Translations under genes and position numbers: made by a program
Notes under the pieces: generated by a model
The model's database searches: none
Told to the model about the DNA's origin: nothing
What the model saw: only the letters and a program-made list of their open reading frames with translations
Assembly: GCA_016712625.1 (NCBI GenBank)
Contig: JADJQQ010000006.1
Span: forward strand, 1 to 64,000
DNA: 64,000 bases
Source: Candidatus Competibacteraceae bacterium
Lineage (GTDB): Bacteria; Pseudomonadota; Gammaproteobacteria; Competibacterales; Competibacteraceae
Reading direction: 5' to 3'
In this document: in pieces, positions 1 through 7,592 of the stretch
How positions within the stretch are numbered: the first letter of the stretch is position 1
Layout of the letters: the number at the start of each line of letters is the position of its first letter

Positions 1-186
1 CACATCCACATCAATGCCGCTGTAGTTGCCTTTTTCATCGGCGAACGAGAAGCCCGGCAGGCCGTCGCTGACGCCGCATTTGATGAAACCGTTTTTTTTG
101 ATGGTGTCCAGCGTGGCGCCGGCGTGGACATTACTGGCGGCGAGCAAGAATACCGACGTGACAGCGAAGATTTTGAATCTTTTCAT
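1..186 (-). CDS. aapJ: Amino-acid ABC transporter substrate-binding protein, AapJ-like (N-terminal part)
   Basis: Only the first 62 codons lie in the window; the gene runs off the left edge. The start is the ATG at 184-186, preceded by a GAGGAAA-type ribosome binding site. The first 23 residues form a Sec signal peptide (MKRFK, a hydrophobic stretch, then VHAG), so the product is periplasmic. The mature start, with TLDTIKK and a KCGVSDGLPGFS segment followed by a GIDVDV segment, is the typical beginning of the general L-amino-acid binding protein of Aap/Bzt importers. In that family it delivers polar amino acids to the AapQMP permease and ATPase. The rest of the operon would lie to the left, outside the window. 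Confidence 0.8.
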   Translation of the reverse strand, partial: MKRFKIFAVTSVFLLAASNVHAGATLDTIKKNGFIKCGVSDGLPGFSFADEKGNYSGIDVDV

Positions 187-604
187 GCGGTATTTCCTCA
201 GGCAAGTAGGGAAAAGCTTCTTTTAGTATTGACCAAAATGTAACAAAATCAATAGCGTCATCCCCTGAAGTTTGAGAGCCATCACTCCAAAATGGTAACA
301 ATCGCCGGCTCGATTTTTTGTGAGATAGCATAAGCCATTATTTATTTTTATAAAAAACAACAAGAAAGAGCTTATTTTCTAAAGATCGCGGGCGATGTTC
401 GCACTCAAAGTGAGCGGACACCCAGTCACTCGCGTCCACGCTCTCGGCGGTGGCTTGCCGGCAGGGCGTATTCGGGCTTACCCCGCTTGCAGATGTTCAG
501 CTCGCCTGGGACAGGAAAAACTGTTCGCTCACGCTGATCGAAGGATCAGCGCCGCTTGGTTTGGATCGCGCGGGCTGTGAGCAGACGAGATCGCTTGGCG
601 AGGA
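187..604. other. Intergenic region without recognisable gene
   Basis: This gap separates the diverging aapJ start from the 3' end of the ABC permease. The first part (about 220-390) is AT-rich and should carry the aapJ promoter. From about 395 to 600 the sequence becomes GC-rich and has short open frames on both strands, but none has a convincing start or a recognisable product. No transcription terminator with a clear T tract was seen. Confidence 0.4.
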
Positions 605-1420
605 TCAACCCTCACCCAAGACCCGCCGCCGCAACAGCCGCTCATCAATGGGAATCAGAACCAAAATCATCAGTAAAAACAGACCACAGGCTATCAGTAG
701 GTGCTGGTTCATCGCGCCGGTGAGCAGCAACAGGCGTACTCCCTCGGCCAGATGATGCAAAGGATTCAGGGTGAGCCAGAGCTGGGCCCAAAGGGAATCC
801 CCCGCCAACGGAAAGTACGTGCTGCTGGCGAAACCAAGCGGCATGATCACCAAAAAGAATGGGATATTCATGTGGTCGATGGTAGGCACGAGGGCGGTGA
901 ACAGCAGCCCCAGCGAGGCGAAGGCGAGGGCGGCGAGAAACAGCAACGGCAATACGAGCAGCGCGCTGGACCAGTAAAGCTGGATCCAGCCGGTTATCGA
1001 GAATCCCGCCAGCACCAGAATCACGATCAGGGCATAACAGGTTCCCAAGGTGGCGGCCCACAGCGCCTCACCCCAGACGACATGCTCTAACCGCACCTGA
1101 GTAATCAGTTGCCCTTCCCAGGTTTTCTGGTAGTGCATGCGGATGTAGGCGGCGAACAAGGCTTGAAAGAAGGCCGTCATGAACGCGGTATACGCCAACA
1201 TGCCAGGCGCCAGATAAGCCAGATAGGGCACCGAATGCCCGCGCCAGGCCAATTCGGGGATAAAGCCGCCCAAGCCGACGCCAAATGCCAGCAGCAGGAT
1301 GATCGGTTCCAGCAAGGGGGGTAGCGCGGCCGTGTGCCAGTTACGTCGATAGACGGTAAAGTGCCGCATCAAAACGGCGCGACTCTGCCACTGAAAAGCG
1401 GCGCGGTAATGAGGCGTCAT
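605..1420 (-). CDS. ABC-2 type exporter permease (NodJ-like)
   Basis: This 271-residue integral membrane protein has a hydrophilic N-terminus (residues 1-30) and about six hydrophobic helices, the normal layout of an ABC-2/NodJ permease. A conserved segment near residues 65-80 (YLAYLAPGML) is typical of this group. Its ATG overlaps the stop of the ATPase gene by 4 nt, so the two are translationally coupled and should form one exporter. The substrate cannot be read from sequence; NodIJ relatives export lipo-oligosaccharides or drugs. It is the last gene of the minus-strand operon that also encodes an ECF sigma factor and YCII proteins. Confidence 0.85.
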   Translation of the reverse strand: MTPHYRAAFQWQSRAVLMRHFTVYRRNWHTAALPPLLEPIILLLAFGVGLGGFIPELAWRGHSVPYLAYLAPGMLAYTAFMTAFFQALFAAYIRMHYQKTWEGQLITQVRLEHVVWGEALWAATLGTCYALIVILVLAGFSITGWIQLYWSSALLVLPLLFLAALAFASLGLLFTALVPTIDHMNIPFFLVIMPLGFASSTYFPLAGDSLWAQLWLTLNPLHHLAEGVRLLLLTGAMNQHLLIACGLFLLMILVLIPIDERLLRRRVLGEG

Positions 1421-2355
1421 GATTTGTCGGCCAGTTTCAGGAACAAATCATCCAACGTCGGCGGACGGACCTCGAAACGCAGATCGCCGAATTGGGCGCT
1501 AAATTGGGCCAGACCCGGCCCGTTCAGGGCCAGATGCAAACTGGAGAGTACCCGGCTGGGTTCTGGCAAACCGACCTGACGCGCCCACTCGCGCACGGCT
1601 GGCGCGGCGGGATCGGCGGCTTCCAGCACCAGCATGTGCTCGCCGACCAAATCGCCCAGCACGGTTCGGGATTGTCCCGCCGCCACCATCCGGCCTTCGC
1701 GCAACACCAGCAACTCATCGGACAGGCGCTCGGCTTCTTCCATGTAGTGCGTGGTCAAGACGATGCCCAAACCCTCGCGGCGGAGCGCGTCGATCAGCTC
1801 CCAGACTTCCAAGCGGGCTTGCGGGTCCAGACCGGTGGTTGGCTCGTCCAGGAACAGCAACCGTGGTTCGTGCACCAGCGCGCGGGCGAGCATCAGCCGG
1901 CGTCGGTAACCGCCAGAGAGAATGTCGGGTTTTTGGTTGGCGTAACGGTCGAGTCCGAAGCGTTCGAGCAGCGCGCTGATTCGTGGTTTCAAAGCGGACG
2001 GGCGCGGCCGGAAATAGCGACTCATCTGCACCAGATTGTCGCGCACCGTAAAATCGGTGTCGAAGGTATCGTCCTGGGTGCAGACGCCGACCCGCCGGGC
2101 GGCGGTTTCTGGGTCGGCGTGGCGGTCGATTCCCGCCACATGAACCGTGCCGGCGTCGGGTTCAAGAAAACCGTAACACATTCGCAAGGTGGTGGTCTTA
2201 CCAGCGCCGTTGGCGCCCAGCAATCCCAGCACTTGGCCGGCCTGACAGCGCAAGCCCACCCCGTCAACGACGCGGCGACCGGCGAACTGCTTGACCAAGC
2301 CCTCGGCCAGCAAGACCGGTTCGCGTTGGGCATTAAGATCGTCTGAGAATATCAT
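1417..2355 (-). CDS. ABC exporter ATP-binding protein (NodI-like)
   Basis: This is a 312-residue ATPase subunit. It has Walker A GANGAGKT (residues 47-54), the ABC signature LSGGY (146-150), Walker B LLFLDEP followed by TTGLDPQ (166-179) and a switch histidine in LTTHYMEEAE. A C-terminal extension of about 90 residues after the nucleotide-binding domain is usual for NodI/drug-resistance ATPases. It overlaps the sigma factor gene upstream by 4 nt (ATGA) and the permease downstream by 4 nt, which places the exporter in the same transcript as the sigma factor. The pair is expected at the inner membrane, exporting an unidentified hydrophobic or glycosylated compound. Confidence 0.9.
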   Translation of the reverse strand: MIFSDDLNAQREPVLLAEGLVKQFAGRRVVDGVGLRCQAGQVLGLLGANGAGKTTTLRMCYGFLEPDAGTVHVAGIDRHADPETAARRVGVCTQDDTFDTDFTVRDNLVQMSRYFRPRPSALKPRISALLERFGLDRYANQKPDILSGGYRRRLMLARALVHEPRLLFLDEPTTGLDPQARLEVWELIDALRREGLGIVLTTHYMEEAERLSDELLVLREGRMVAAGQSRTVLGDLVGEHMLVLEAADPAAPAVREWARQVGLPEPSRVLSSLHLALNGPGLAQFSAQFGDLRFEVRPPTLDDLFLKLADKS

Positions 2356-3611
2356 CGTCGCGCGCGCTCCAAGAGCATTTTTCGCTCGCGTTCGTTGCGG
2401 GTGAGCGCCGCCGCCCGCGCGAATTCCGGCCGCGCTTCCTCGAAACGGCCCAGCTTGGCCAGCAGGTCGCCACGCACGCTTGGCAGGAGATGATAGTGCT
2501 TGAGCGCTGGCTCGGCGGCAAGCCCATCAACCGCTTCGAGTCCCGCCGCCGGACCAAACGCCATGGCCAGCGCGACCGCCCGGTTAAGCTCGACAACTGG
2601 AGACGGGGCAAGCTGGGCCAACGCATCATAGAGCGCGGCGATGCGCTGCCAGTCGGTTTCGGTTGCAGTGGACGCGCGGGCATGACAGGCGGCGATGGCG
2701 GCTTGCAACGCATACGGCCCATAGCTTTGGCCGAGCGCCTCGATGCGCGCGAGCGCGACGAATCCGCGCCGGATTAAAACGCGATCCCAGAGCGACCGGT
2801 TCTGATCAGCCAGCAGGATCGGTTCTCCATCAGCATTGACCCGCGCCCACGCCCGCGAGGCCTGAAACTCCATCAGCGCTATGAGGCCATGAACTTCGGG
2901 TTCCGCCGGGGCGAGTGTCGCCAGAATGCGGCCCAGACGCAACGCTTCGTCGCACAGTTCGGGCCGCAGCCAGCGGTCGCCGGCGGTCGCGGCATAACCC
3001 TCATTAAAGATCAGATAGATGACTTCGAGCACAGAAGCCAAGCGGCCGGCAAGTTCACTGCCGCGCGGGACTTCAAAAGACACGCGCGCTTCGGCGAGCG
3101 TGCGCTTGGCCCGCACAATCCGCTGGGCGACGGTCGGTTCGGCAACCAGAAAGGCCCGCGCGATCTCTTCAGTGGTCAAGCCGCCGAGCAGGCGCAAAGT
3201 GAGCGCGACGCGGGCCTCGGTGGACAGCACCGGATGGCAGGCGACGAACATGAGACGCAACAGGTCATCAGCTACGGGTTCGTCAAGCGCGGCGTCAGTT
3301 TCGACAGGGGCCGCATCCTGTAACTGACCCTCGATCTCTCGCGTTAACTCCGGCTCTTTGTGCTGGTGTAATGCCTTGTGCCGGATCAGATCGATAAACC
3401 GGCGCTTGGCGACCACTAACAACCAAGCGCCGGGGTTATCAGGAATGCCTTGCTCGGGCCACCGCTCGAGCGCCGCAACCAGCGCATCCTGCGCCAGTTC
3501 TTCCGCAAGCCCAATATCGCGGACCCGCCGCGCCAGCGCCGCGATAATCTTAGAGGATTCAATCCGCCAAATCGCTTCGACGGCGCGATGCGCCTCGGAA
3601 CTCTTCACCAT
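2352..3611 (-). CDS. ECF42-group RNA polymerase sigma factor with C-terminal TPR-like extension
   Basis: An ECF sigma factor of about 419 residues, more than twice the usual ECF length. The sigma-2 region lies near the start (segment GLAEELAQDALVAALE, then PDNPGAWL and KRRFID), and sigma-4 follows at about residues 115-180 (LTLRLLGGLTTEEIARAFLV). The remaining 230 residues form the helical, TPR-like extension (DUF6596) that defines group ECF42. I chose the ATG at 3609-3611, just before the conserved AHRAVEAIWRIE block and with a GAGGG ribosome binding site; an ATG at 3666-3668 overlapping the upstream stop is the alternative. In this group no anti-sigma factor is known nearby; activity is thought to depend on the C-terminal extension and linked DGPF proteins, two of which lie upstream here. 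Confidence 0.9.
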   Translation of the reverse strand: MVKSSEAHRAVEAIWRIESSKIIAALARRVRDIGLAEELAQDALVAALERWPEQGIPDNPGAWLLVVAKRRFIDLIRHKALHQHKEPELTREIEGQLQDAAPVETDAALDEPVADDLLRLMFVACHPVLSTEARVALTLRLLGGLTTEEIARAFLVAEPTVAQRIVRAKRTLAEARVSFEVPRGSELAGRLASVLEVIYLIFNEGYAATAGDRWLRPELCDEALRLGRILATLAPAEPEVHGLIALMEFQASRAWARVNADGEPILLADQNRSLWDRVLIRRGFVALARIEALGQSYGPYALQAAIAACHARASTATETDWQRIAALYDALAQLAPSPVVELNRAVALAMAFGPAAGLEAVDGLAAEPALKHYHLLPSVRGDLLAKLGRFEEARPEFARAAALTRNERERKMLLERARR

Positions 3612-3664
3612 TGGTAGACCCTCGCCATCAAGCCTGCCCTGATGACTGAGCGCAATGCGCCCAG

Positions 3665-4078
3665 TCATCCCATTTCAACCCACAGTTTGCGCCAGCTTTC
3701 GGTAGCTGCGCCAAACCCAAACGTCTCCCATTCCACCAACTGGCGCACCTCGATTTCTCCATCTTGGCCGTCGAACACAGGATTAGGAAAGCGCCGGGAC
3801 CATTCCAGCGCTTCCGCCTTCGATTGGGCTTGGATTAAGATGTAACCGGCGATGAGTTCCCGCGTGTTGGCGAAAGGTCCGTCGATCACGGTCCGTTTTG
3901 TCCCCGCGCAACGGATGCGCCACCCTTTCGCGCTCGGCTGCAATCCCGCCGCATCGAGCAACACCCCGGCTCTTACCAGTTGGTCGCGATACGCTGCCAG
4001 TTCGGCGATAACCCGTTCTGGCGGCAAGACGCCGGCTTCGCTGGCCTGGGTGGCTTTGACGATGATCATGAAACGCAT
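3665..4078 (-). CDS. YCII-related (DGPF domain) protein
   Basis: A protein of about 137 residues from the ATG at 4076-4078 (start MRFMIIVKAT, the usual family start). An upstream in-frame ATG at 4114 would add 12 poorly conserved residues and overlap the VOC gene. The YCII fold is marked by the DGPF tetrapeptide followed by ANTRELIAGYILIQ. The stop codon overlaps the ATG at 3668 of the sigma gene. DGPF proteins are the hallmark partners of ECF42 sigma factors. The biochemical role is unknown; YCII relatives are small ferredoxin-like-fold proteins with a conserved His-Asp pair. Confidence 0.85.
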   Translation of the reverse strand: MRFMIIVKATQASEAGVLPPERVIAELAAYRDQLVRAGVLLDAAGLQPSAKGWRIRCAGTKRTVIDGPFANTRELIAGYILIQAQSKAEALEWSRRFPNPVFDGQDGEIEVRQLVEWETFGFGAATESWRKLWVEMG

Positions 4079-4089
4079 GAATTTCGATC

Positions 4090-4494
4090 TCAATCGGGAA
4101 CGTTGATCATCCAACTCACGCCGAAGCGGTCGGTGACCATCCCGAAACAGGGCGACCAGAAGGTCTTGCCGAGCGGCATTTGCACCTGCCCACCATCGGC
4201 CAGCGCATTGAACAGGCGATCCGCGTCGGCGGCGTTAGTCGGCGAAAGCGATAACGAGAACCCTTGGAAACTCGATTGTTCGGAAGATGGATTATCGGAA
4301 GCCATTAGCACGGTATCGCCGATCCGCAATTCCGCGTGCAGAATTTTATTTTCCGAGCCGGCCGTGATCATTTCCGGATCGGGGCTGTCCTGATAGCGCA
4401 TCAGCATATCCACTTGGGCGTCAAGCGTGTGGCGGTAAAACTCGATCGCTTCCTCGCAGCTGCCTTCAAAAAATAAATAAGTCAACACGTTCAT
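4090..4494 (-). CDS. VOC family protein (PhnB/glyoxalase-like)
   Basis: This 134-residue protein has the start MNVLTYLFFEGSCEEAIEFY typical of PhnB-like vicinal-oxygen-chelate proteins and a C-terminal segment FGVSWMINVPD that is a common family ending. The ATG at 4494 is preceded by AAGGAGATCGCC, a strong ribosome binding site. It lies 11 nt upstream of the neighbouring YCII gene in the same minus-strand operon. VOC proteins commonly accompany ECF42/YCII loci. The family has no single substrate, so no reaction is assigned. Confidence 0.85.
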   Translation of the reverse strand: MNVLTYLFFEGSCEEAIEFYRHTLDAQVDMLMRYQDSPDPEMITAGSENKILHAELRIGDTVLMASDNPSSEQSSFQGFSLSLSPTNAADADRLFNALADGGQVQMPLGKTFWSPCFGMVTDRFGVSWMINVPD

Positions 4495-4616
4495 GGCGAT
4501 CTCCTTCGATTTCGGTTAGAGAACCGGGCCGACCGGTCGGAAAACCGGTTGTGTTCGGCTTCTAGCGAGAACGACGAACTAATAGGCCCGAAATCGACAT
4601 GCGACAAATTTTTATT

Positions 4617-4973
4617 TCAAGAGAGGTAACAAGGACCGGTTTCGCGCACTTCGATAGTGGCCCATTCGGCGGCGGGACATTCGCTGGCGACGGCGAGCGC
4701 TTGTGCTTTTGAATCACAATCGAGGAGAAAAAAACCACCCACCATTTCCTTGGCTTTAGCAAATGGGCCATCGGTTACAGTGCGCTGACCGTCGCATACC
4801 CGCATCCGAACCCCTTCGGCGACAGGCCGCAAAGCGTTGCTAGCCAACAGTAGCCCGCGCCCTTGCAAATTCTCCTCGAATGCGAGCATTTGCTGATAGC
4901 GCCGTTGGGCCTCTTGCTGGGATCGGGTTTCTCGTTGTCCGACCAGCTCAACAATGAGTAACAGATAAGACAT
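4617..4973 (-). CDS. YCII-related (DGPF domain) protein
   Basis: This 118-residue protein is the second intact YCII member of the operon. The start MSYLLLIVE and the central TVTDGPFAKAKEMVGGFFLL carry the DGPF signature. It differs clearly in sequence from the copy at 3665-4078, so the two are old paralogues rather than a recent duplication. The gap to the VOC gene downstream is 122 nt, without a clear terminator, so cotranscription with the sigma factor is likely but not shown. Function is unknown beyond the family link to ECF42 signalling. Confidence 0.85.
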   Translation of the reverse strand: MSYLLLIVELVGQRETRSQQEAQRRYQQMLAFEENLQGRGLLLASNALRPVAEGVRMRVCDGQRTVTDGPFAKAKEMVGGFFLLDCDSKAQALAVASECPAAEWATIEVRETGPCYLS

Positions 4974-5014
4974 CGCAAGCTCCGCCTTTGCTTTAGACAG
5001 TCACGAAGGGCGTT

Positions 5015-5157
5015 TTACAAAACCTCTTGATCGGCCAACAGCACACTCGCTGGGGTCAATTCCTCGTCGTATTTTCCCATTTCGGTCAACATCTGTGCCT
5101 CGATAACGCACCCGCCTCGCTGTCTGTCGTGGTTTTCACGATCACCATGACGCGCAT
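5015..5157 (-). pseudogene. Decayed third YCII/DGPF gene (frameshifted N-terminal fragment)
   Basis: On the minus strand an ATG at 5155-5157 with an AGGAG ribosome binding site opens MRVMVIVKTTTDSEAG, the standard YCII start. The frame then breaks; a shift of -1 near 5109-5112 restores MLTEMGKYDEELT, which is the next conserved block of these proteins, and this runs to a TAA at 5015-5017. The DGPF region is missing. It is therefore a frameshifted and truncated relict of another YCII gene at the head of the ECF42 operon. Confidence 0.7.
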
Positions 5158-5278
5158 CGTGCCGCTCCTGTCGGATTGAATGAAAAGTTGGATTTCGGGG
5201 CAGGTTTTAAGTGCCCTGAATCGCTGTTTTTCCCTATGCCGAATGGAGCGAGGCGCAATTGACGCGCGCCATGGATTT

Positions 5279-5428
5279 TTACTCGTCCTGCAAAAGCTCG
5301 ATAAAGTACAGCGGAAACACGGCGTCGGTTGGGTCGCGCATCGGTGGATGGCGGCCTTTGCATTTGTACGCGTGGCCGAGCTTTCCGACCGTCTCGAGGG
5401 TGACTGCCCAGCTCGCCGGGACGATCAT
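5279..5428 (-). CDS. Small ORF or gene remnant, unknown product
   Basis: The minus frame from an ATG at 5426-5428 to a TAA at 5279-5281 encodes 49 residues with protein-like composition (MIVPASWAVTLE and, at the end, AVFPLYFIELLQDE). The open frame continues a few codons upstream of the ATG to a TGA, and no good ribosome binding site is visible. I do not recognise the family. It could be a small gene, or the surviving C-terminus of a longer one, since it sits in a stretch with other gene fragments. Confidence 0.35.
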   Translation of the reverse strand: MIVPASWAVTLETVGKLGHAYKCKGRHPPMRDPTDAVFPLYFIELLQDE

Positions 5429-5631
5429 TTCGAACCGGCCACAGGGCCACGCTGGGTCGGACCGGACTCAAATTCCCTTGCCTTGATTCGGCCGCGAAGC
5501 AAGTAGAAGCGCATTTGGTCGATACCGAACCAGGATGGCGCGCGTGTTGTCCATGGCCCCACAGGCGGGAAGGCCTTTAGAGCCTTTTAGTATTTTCCCG
5601 ATTAGCGCAACTACTTGGAGGAGAAGACATT

Positions 5632-5793
5632 ATGAAGTTTCTGGTCAACCCCGTACCACCCATGCAGCGTCAGAAAGATTTAAACCGCGGGTCTTATTGC
5701 AAACAAGCGCTGCTGGACTACTGGTTTCAGAAGCCGAACGGCAGATCGTATGGCCATCTGAATTTAAATCTCAGCCTGGGAGAGTCTCCTTAA
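5632..5793 (+). CDS. Small hypothetical protein, 53 residues
   Basis: An ATG at 5632 is preceded at 9 nt by GGAGGAG (5616-5622), the strongest Shine-Dalgarno sequence in this stretch, and opens a 53-codon frame ending at TAA 5791-5793. The product starts MKFLVNPVPPMQRQ and contains one cysteine and a Gly/Asn/Leu-rich tail (HLNLNLSLGESP). No signal peptide or known domain is visible. It lies between remnants and about 750 nt ahead of the ATP-grasp cluster. It could be a small peptide gene or the spared start of a broken gene. Confidence 0.35.
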   Translation: MKFLVNPVPPMQRQKDLNRGSYCKQALLDYWFQKPNGRSYGHLNLNLSLGESP

Positions 5794-5884
5794 AAGAGTA
5801 GGACCCGCCATCGTGTCCGGTAAGCTGGGAGGCGCGGATTGAGGCACTTGGAAACTGCCCACGCCAATAGGCACAAAAAAATAG

Positions 5885-6088
5885 AAGGCTGGTTGCGGTC
5901 ATGATGTCCTTATCGTCGGAACCGACTCTACCGAGAATAAGATATGCTATAAAGACCTGCTCCAAGGAGACGCACTCAAGGAAAAGGATTACGAGCACAC
6001 CGCCAAGAAGATCGACCAAGACTGCGTGTTTTATGTCGATGGTATTTTAGCGGCAAAAATGATATTCGATACCCTTGGGTCCACTTGA
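5885..6088 (+). pseudogene. Probable gene remnant without a start codon
   Basis: The frame following a TAG at 5882-5884 stays open to TGA 6086-6088 and encodes 67 residues. They look like real protein: a hydrophobic beta segment DVLIVGTDSTEN, a charged helix and the ending LAAKMIFDTLGST. There is no usable start codon in frame, so this appears to be the 3' part of a damaged gene. The family was not recognised. Confidence 0.3.
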
Positions 6089-6548
6089 TGGCGCTCGCGC
6101 TCCGGCTGACCGACGGCGCGGCGGTGTCGCTCCACTGGGGTTCGTGGCGGGTGGTCTGTTGGTCTGACGTTGGCCCCGGCTGGTTCTCCTGCCGGCGGTG
6201 GAGTGGAGCGCTCATCGGGTGCACCCGCTGGACTTATCCGCTCGCCTTGCTGGAAATCGCCCTGTGCCAGCCGCATCGGGCGCTCTGCGCACGTAGCCCC
6301 ACTGAATATTTCAACTAGGATTTTAAAACCCACTTGCGCTTAACCAACCGTTCGGCCAATCCCAACACCTTGCGGCAACAAGCAGAACCTTTCCCGTAAT
6401 GCCTGCGCCAGACCCCGCAACGGATCGTGGCCTCTGTCAATCGTCCCGCCGTCCGCCGCTTGATCGCCTATTTCATCGCCGGGTTAATAATGCGGCGGGA
6501 AAAATGTAATTTTCTTATAAATAACAATAAGAAGGAGACTGGTTTCTT
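6089..6548. other. Intergenic region upstream of the ATP-grasp cluster
   Basis: This 460-nt gap has a GC-rich half (about 6089-6480) with short overlapping frames on both strands but no credible gene, and a short AT-rich segment at about 6505-6530 just before the ATP-grasp start, where a promoter for the cluster would be expected. The GC-rich part may be eroded coding sequence; no inverted repeats marking a mobile element were identified. Confidence 0.35.
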
Positions 6549-7592
6549 ATGACTGTACGTGTGCTCGCCACTCGTGGATTATCCAATGTTCGTGATGCGA
6601 TTGATTTGATTCATCAAGCAATGGCGCCAGCGGAATTCCATCTGGGAGTAAGCTATGCGACTCAATATACGCCATTGCGGTTGGTGGCTGATTCCTTTTA
6701 TTTGGAGCCGTCCGATGGGACGGCTGAGGCGTATGTCGAATGGCTGTTGGCGTTGTGTCGGGAGCAGGATTTTCGCTGGGTTTGGCCTCAAAGCCGCTGG
6801 TCTTTATTGCTCGGCGAGCAGGATCGTTTCAGGTCCGCCGGTGTAGGGCTCATCCTGCCGTGCCCAAACGGGGAATTATTGGCTGAGGTTCAGGATAAAT
6901 CCCGCGCCAACACGCGACTAGCAGCGGCTGGCGTGCCGTTGCCGCAGACCTGGCAAATCACCACGAGCGCGGAATTTGTTGAAGCGATGAAGGCGCTTAA
7001 CCAGGTCGGGCGGCAGGGATGCGTCAAACCGATTCAGTCGATCTACGGCCTCGGTTTCCGCTTGATCGACGACAGTCAATCGCCGTTGGACCGCTTGCTG
7101 GCCAATGATACCTTCGCCATTAGCGCGGCCGAATTCGTGCGCCTGCTCGATATGGCGCAAAGCCAACGCCCGTTTCTGATGATGGAATATTTGACCGGCG
7201 ATGAACGCTCGATCGACTGTCTGGCTTGTCATGGCCGATTGATTCGGGCGGTCGTGCGCCGCAAGCATGCTCGTTCTGGCTGGCGATGGCAGCTTATTGA
7301 AACGGATTCAGAAGCGTGGGAAATTGCCCGCCGTGCTATCGCTGCTTTCGAACTCAATGGCTTGGTCAACGTCCAAACGCGCGAGCGAATCAGTGCCGAC
7401 GGTCGCCGCGAGCAATGTTTTTTAGAGGTGAATCCCAGGATGTCGGGCGGCATTTATCTGTCTTGCGAATCTGGATTGAATTTACCGTACTGGTTGCTAC
7501 GATCGGTGGCCCATTCGATTGACGAGGCTGCAATTCCTCACCCAGCGACCGGCGTGCGAGTGGCTAAAATCGAGCGGGCCGTAAGCTTGTAA
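6549..7592 (+). CDS. ATP-grasp family ligase of the Ter-type biosynthetic cluster
   Basis: A 347-residue ATP-grasp enzyme. The central domain has the nucleotide-binding segments (DKSRANTRLAAAGVPLPQTW near residues 116-136, then GCVKPIQSIYGLGFR) and ends with the metal-binding motif CFLEVNPRMSGG (about 296-307). Such enzymes join a carboxylate to an amine or thiol through an acyl-phosphate. The ATG follows AAGGAG at a somewhat long spacing. The stop overlaps the next start (TAATG). Together with the downstream phosphoribosyltransferases, HAD phosphatase and C-C lyase it matches the cluster linked in Ter loci to a predicted nucleoside-like metabolite; the actual substrate is unknown. Confidence 0.8.
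   Translation: MTVRVLATRGLSNVRDAIDLIHQAMAPAEFHLGVSYATQYTPLRLVADSFYLEPSDGTAEAYVEWLLALCREQDFRWVWPQSRWSLLLGEQDRFRSAGVGLILPCPNGELLAEVQDKSRANTRLAAAGVPLPQTWQITTSAEFVEAMKALNQVGRQGCVKPIQSIYGLGFRLIDDSQSPLDRLLANDTFAISAAEFVRLLDMAQSQRPFLMMEYLTGDERSIDCLACHGRLIRAVVRRKHARSGWRWQLIETDSEAWEIARRAIAAFELNGLVNVQTRERISADGRREQCFLEVNPRMSGGIYLSCESGLNLPYWLLRSVAHSIDEAAIPHPATGVRVAKIERAVSL

Noticed and set aside
187..604. Small ORFs as insertion-sequence remnant
   Set aside because: No transposase motif, terminal inverted repeat or target duplication was recognised.
1492..2346. Long plus-strand ORF (284 codons) opposite the ABC ATPase gene
   Set aside because: It is the antisense shadow of a complete Walker-motif ATPase and its translation is Gln/His/Gly-rich without any domain.
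5632..7592. Graspetide (RiPP) precursor plus ATP-grasp pair
   Set aside because: The small ORF lacks the known core motifs, lies about 750 nt away, and the ATP-grasp protein fits the Ter-type cluster instead.
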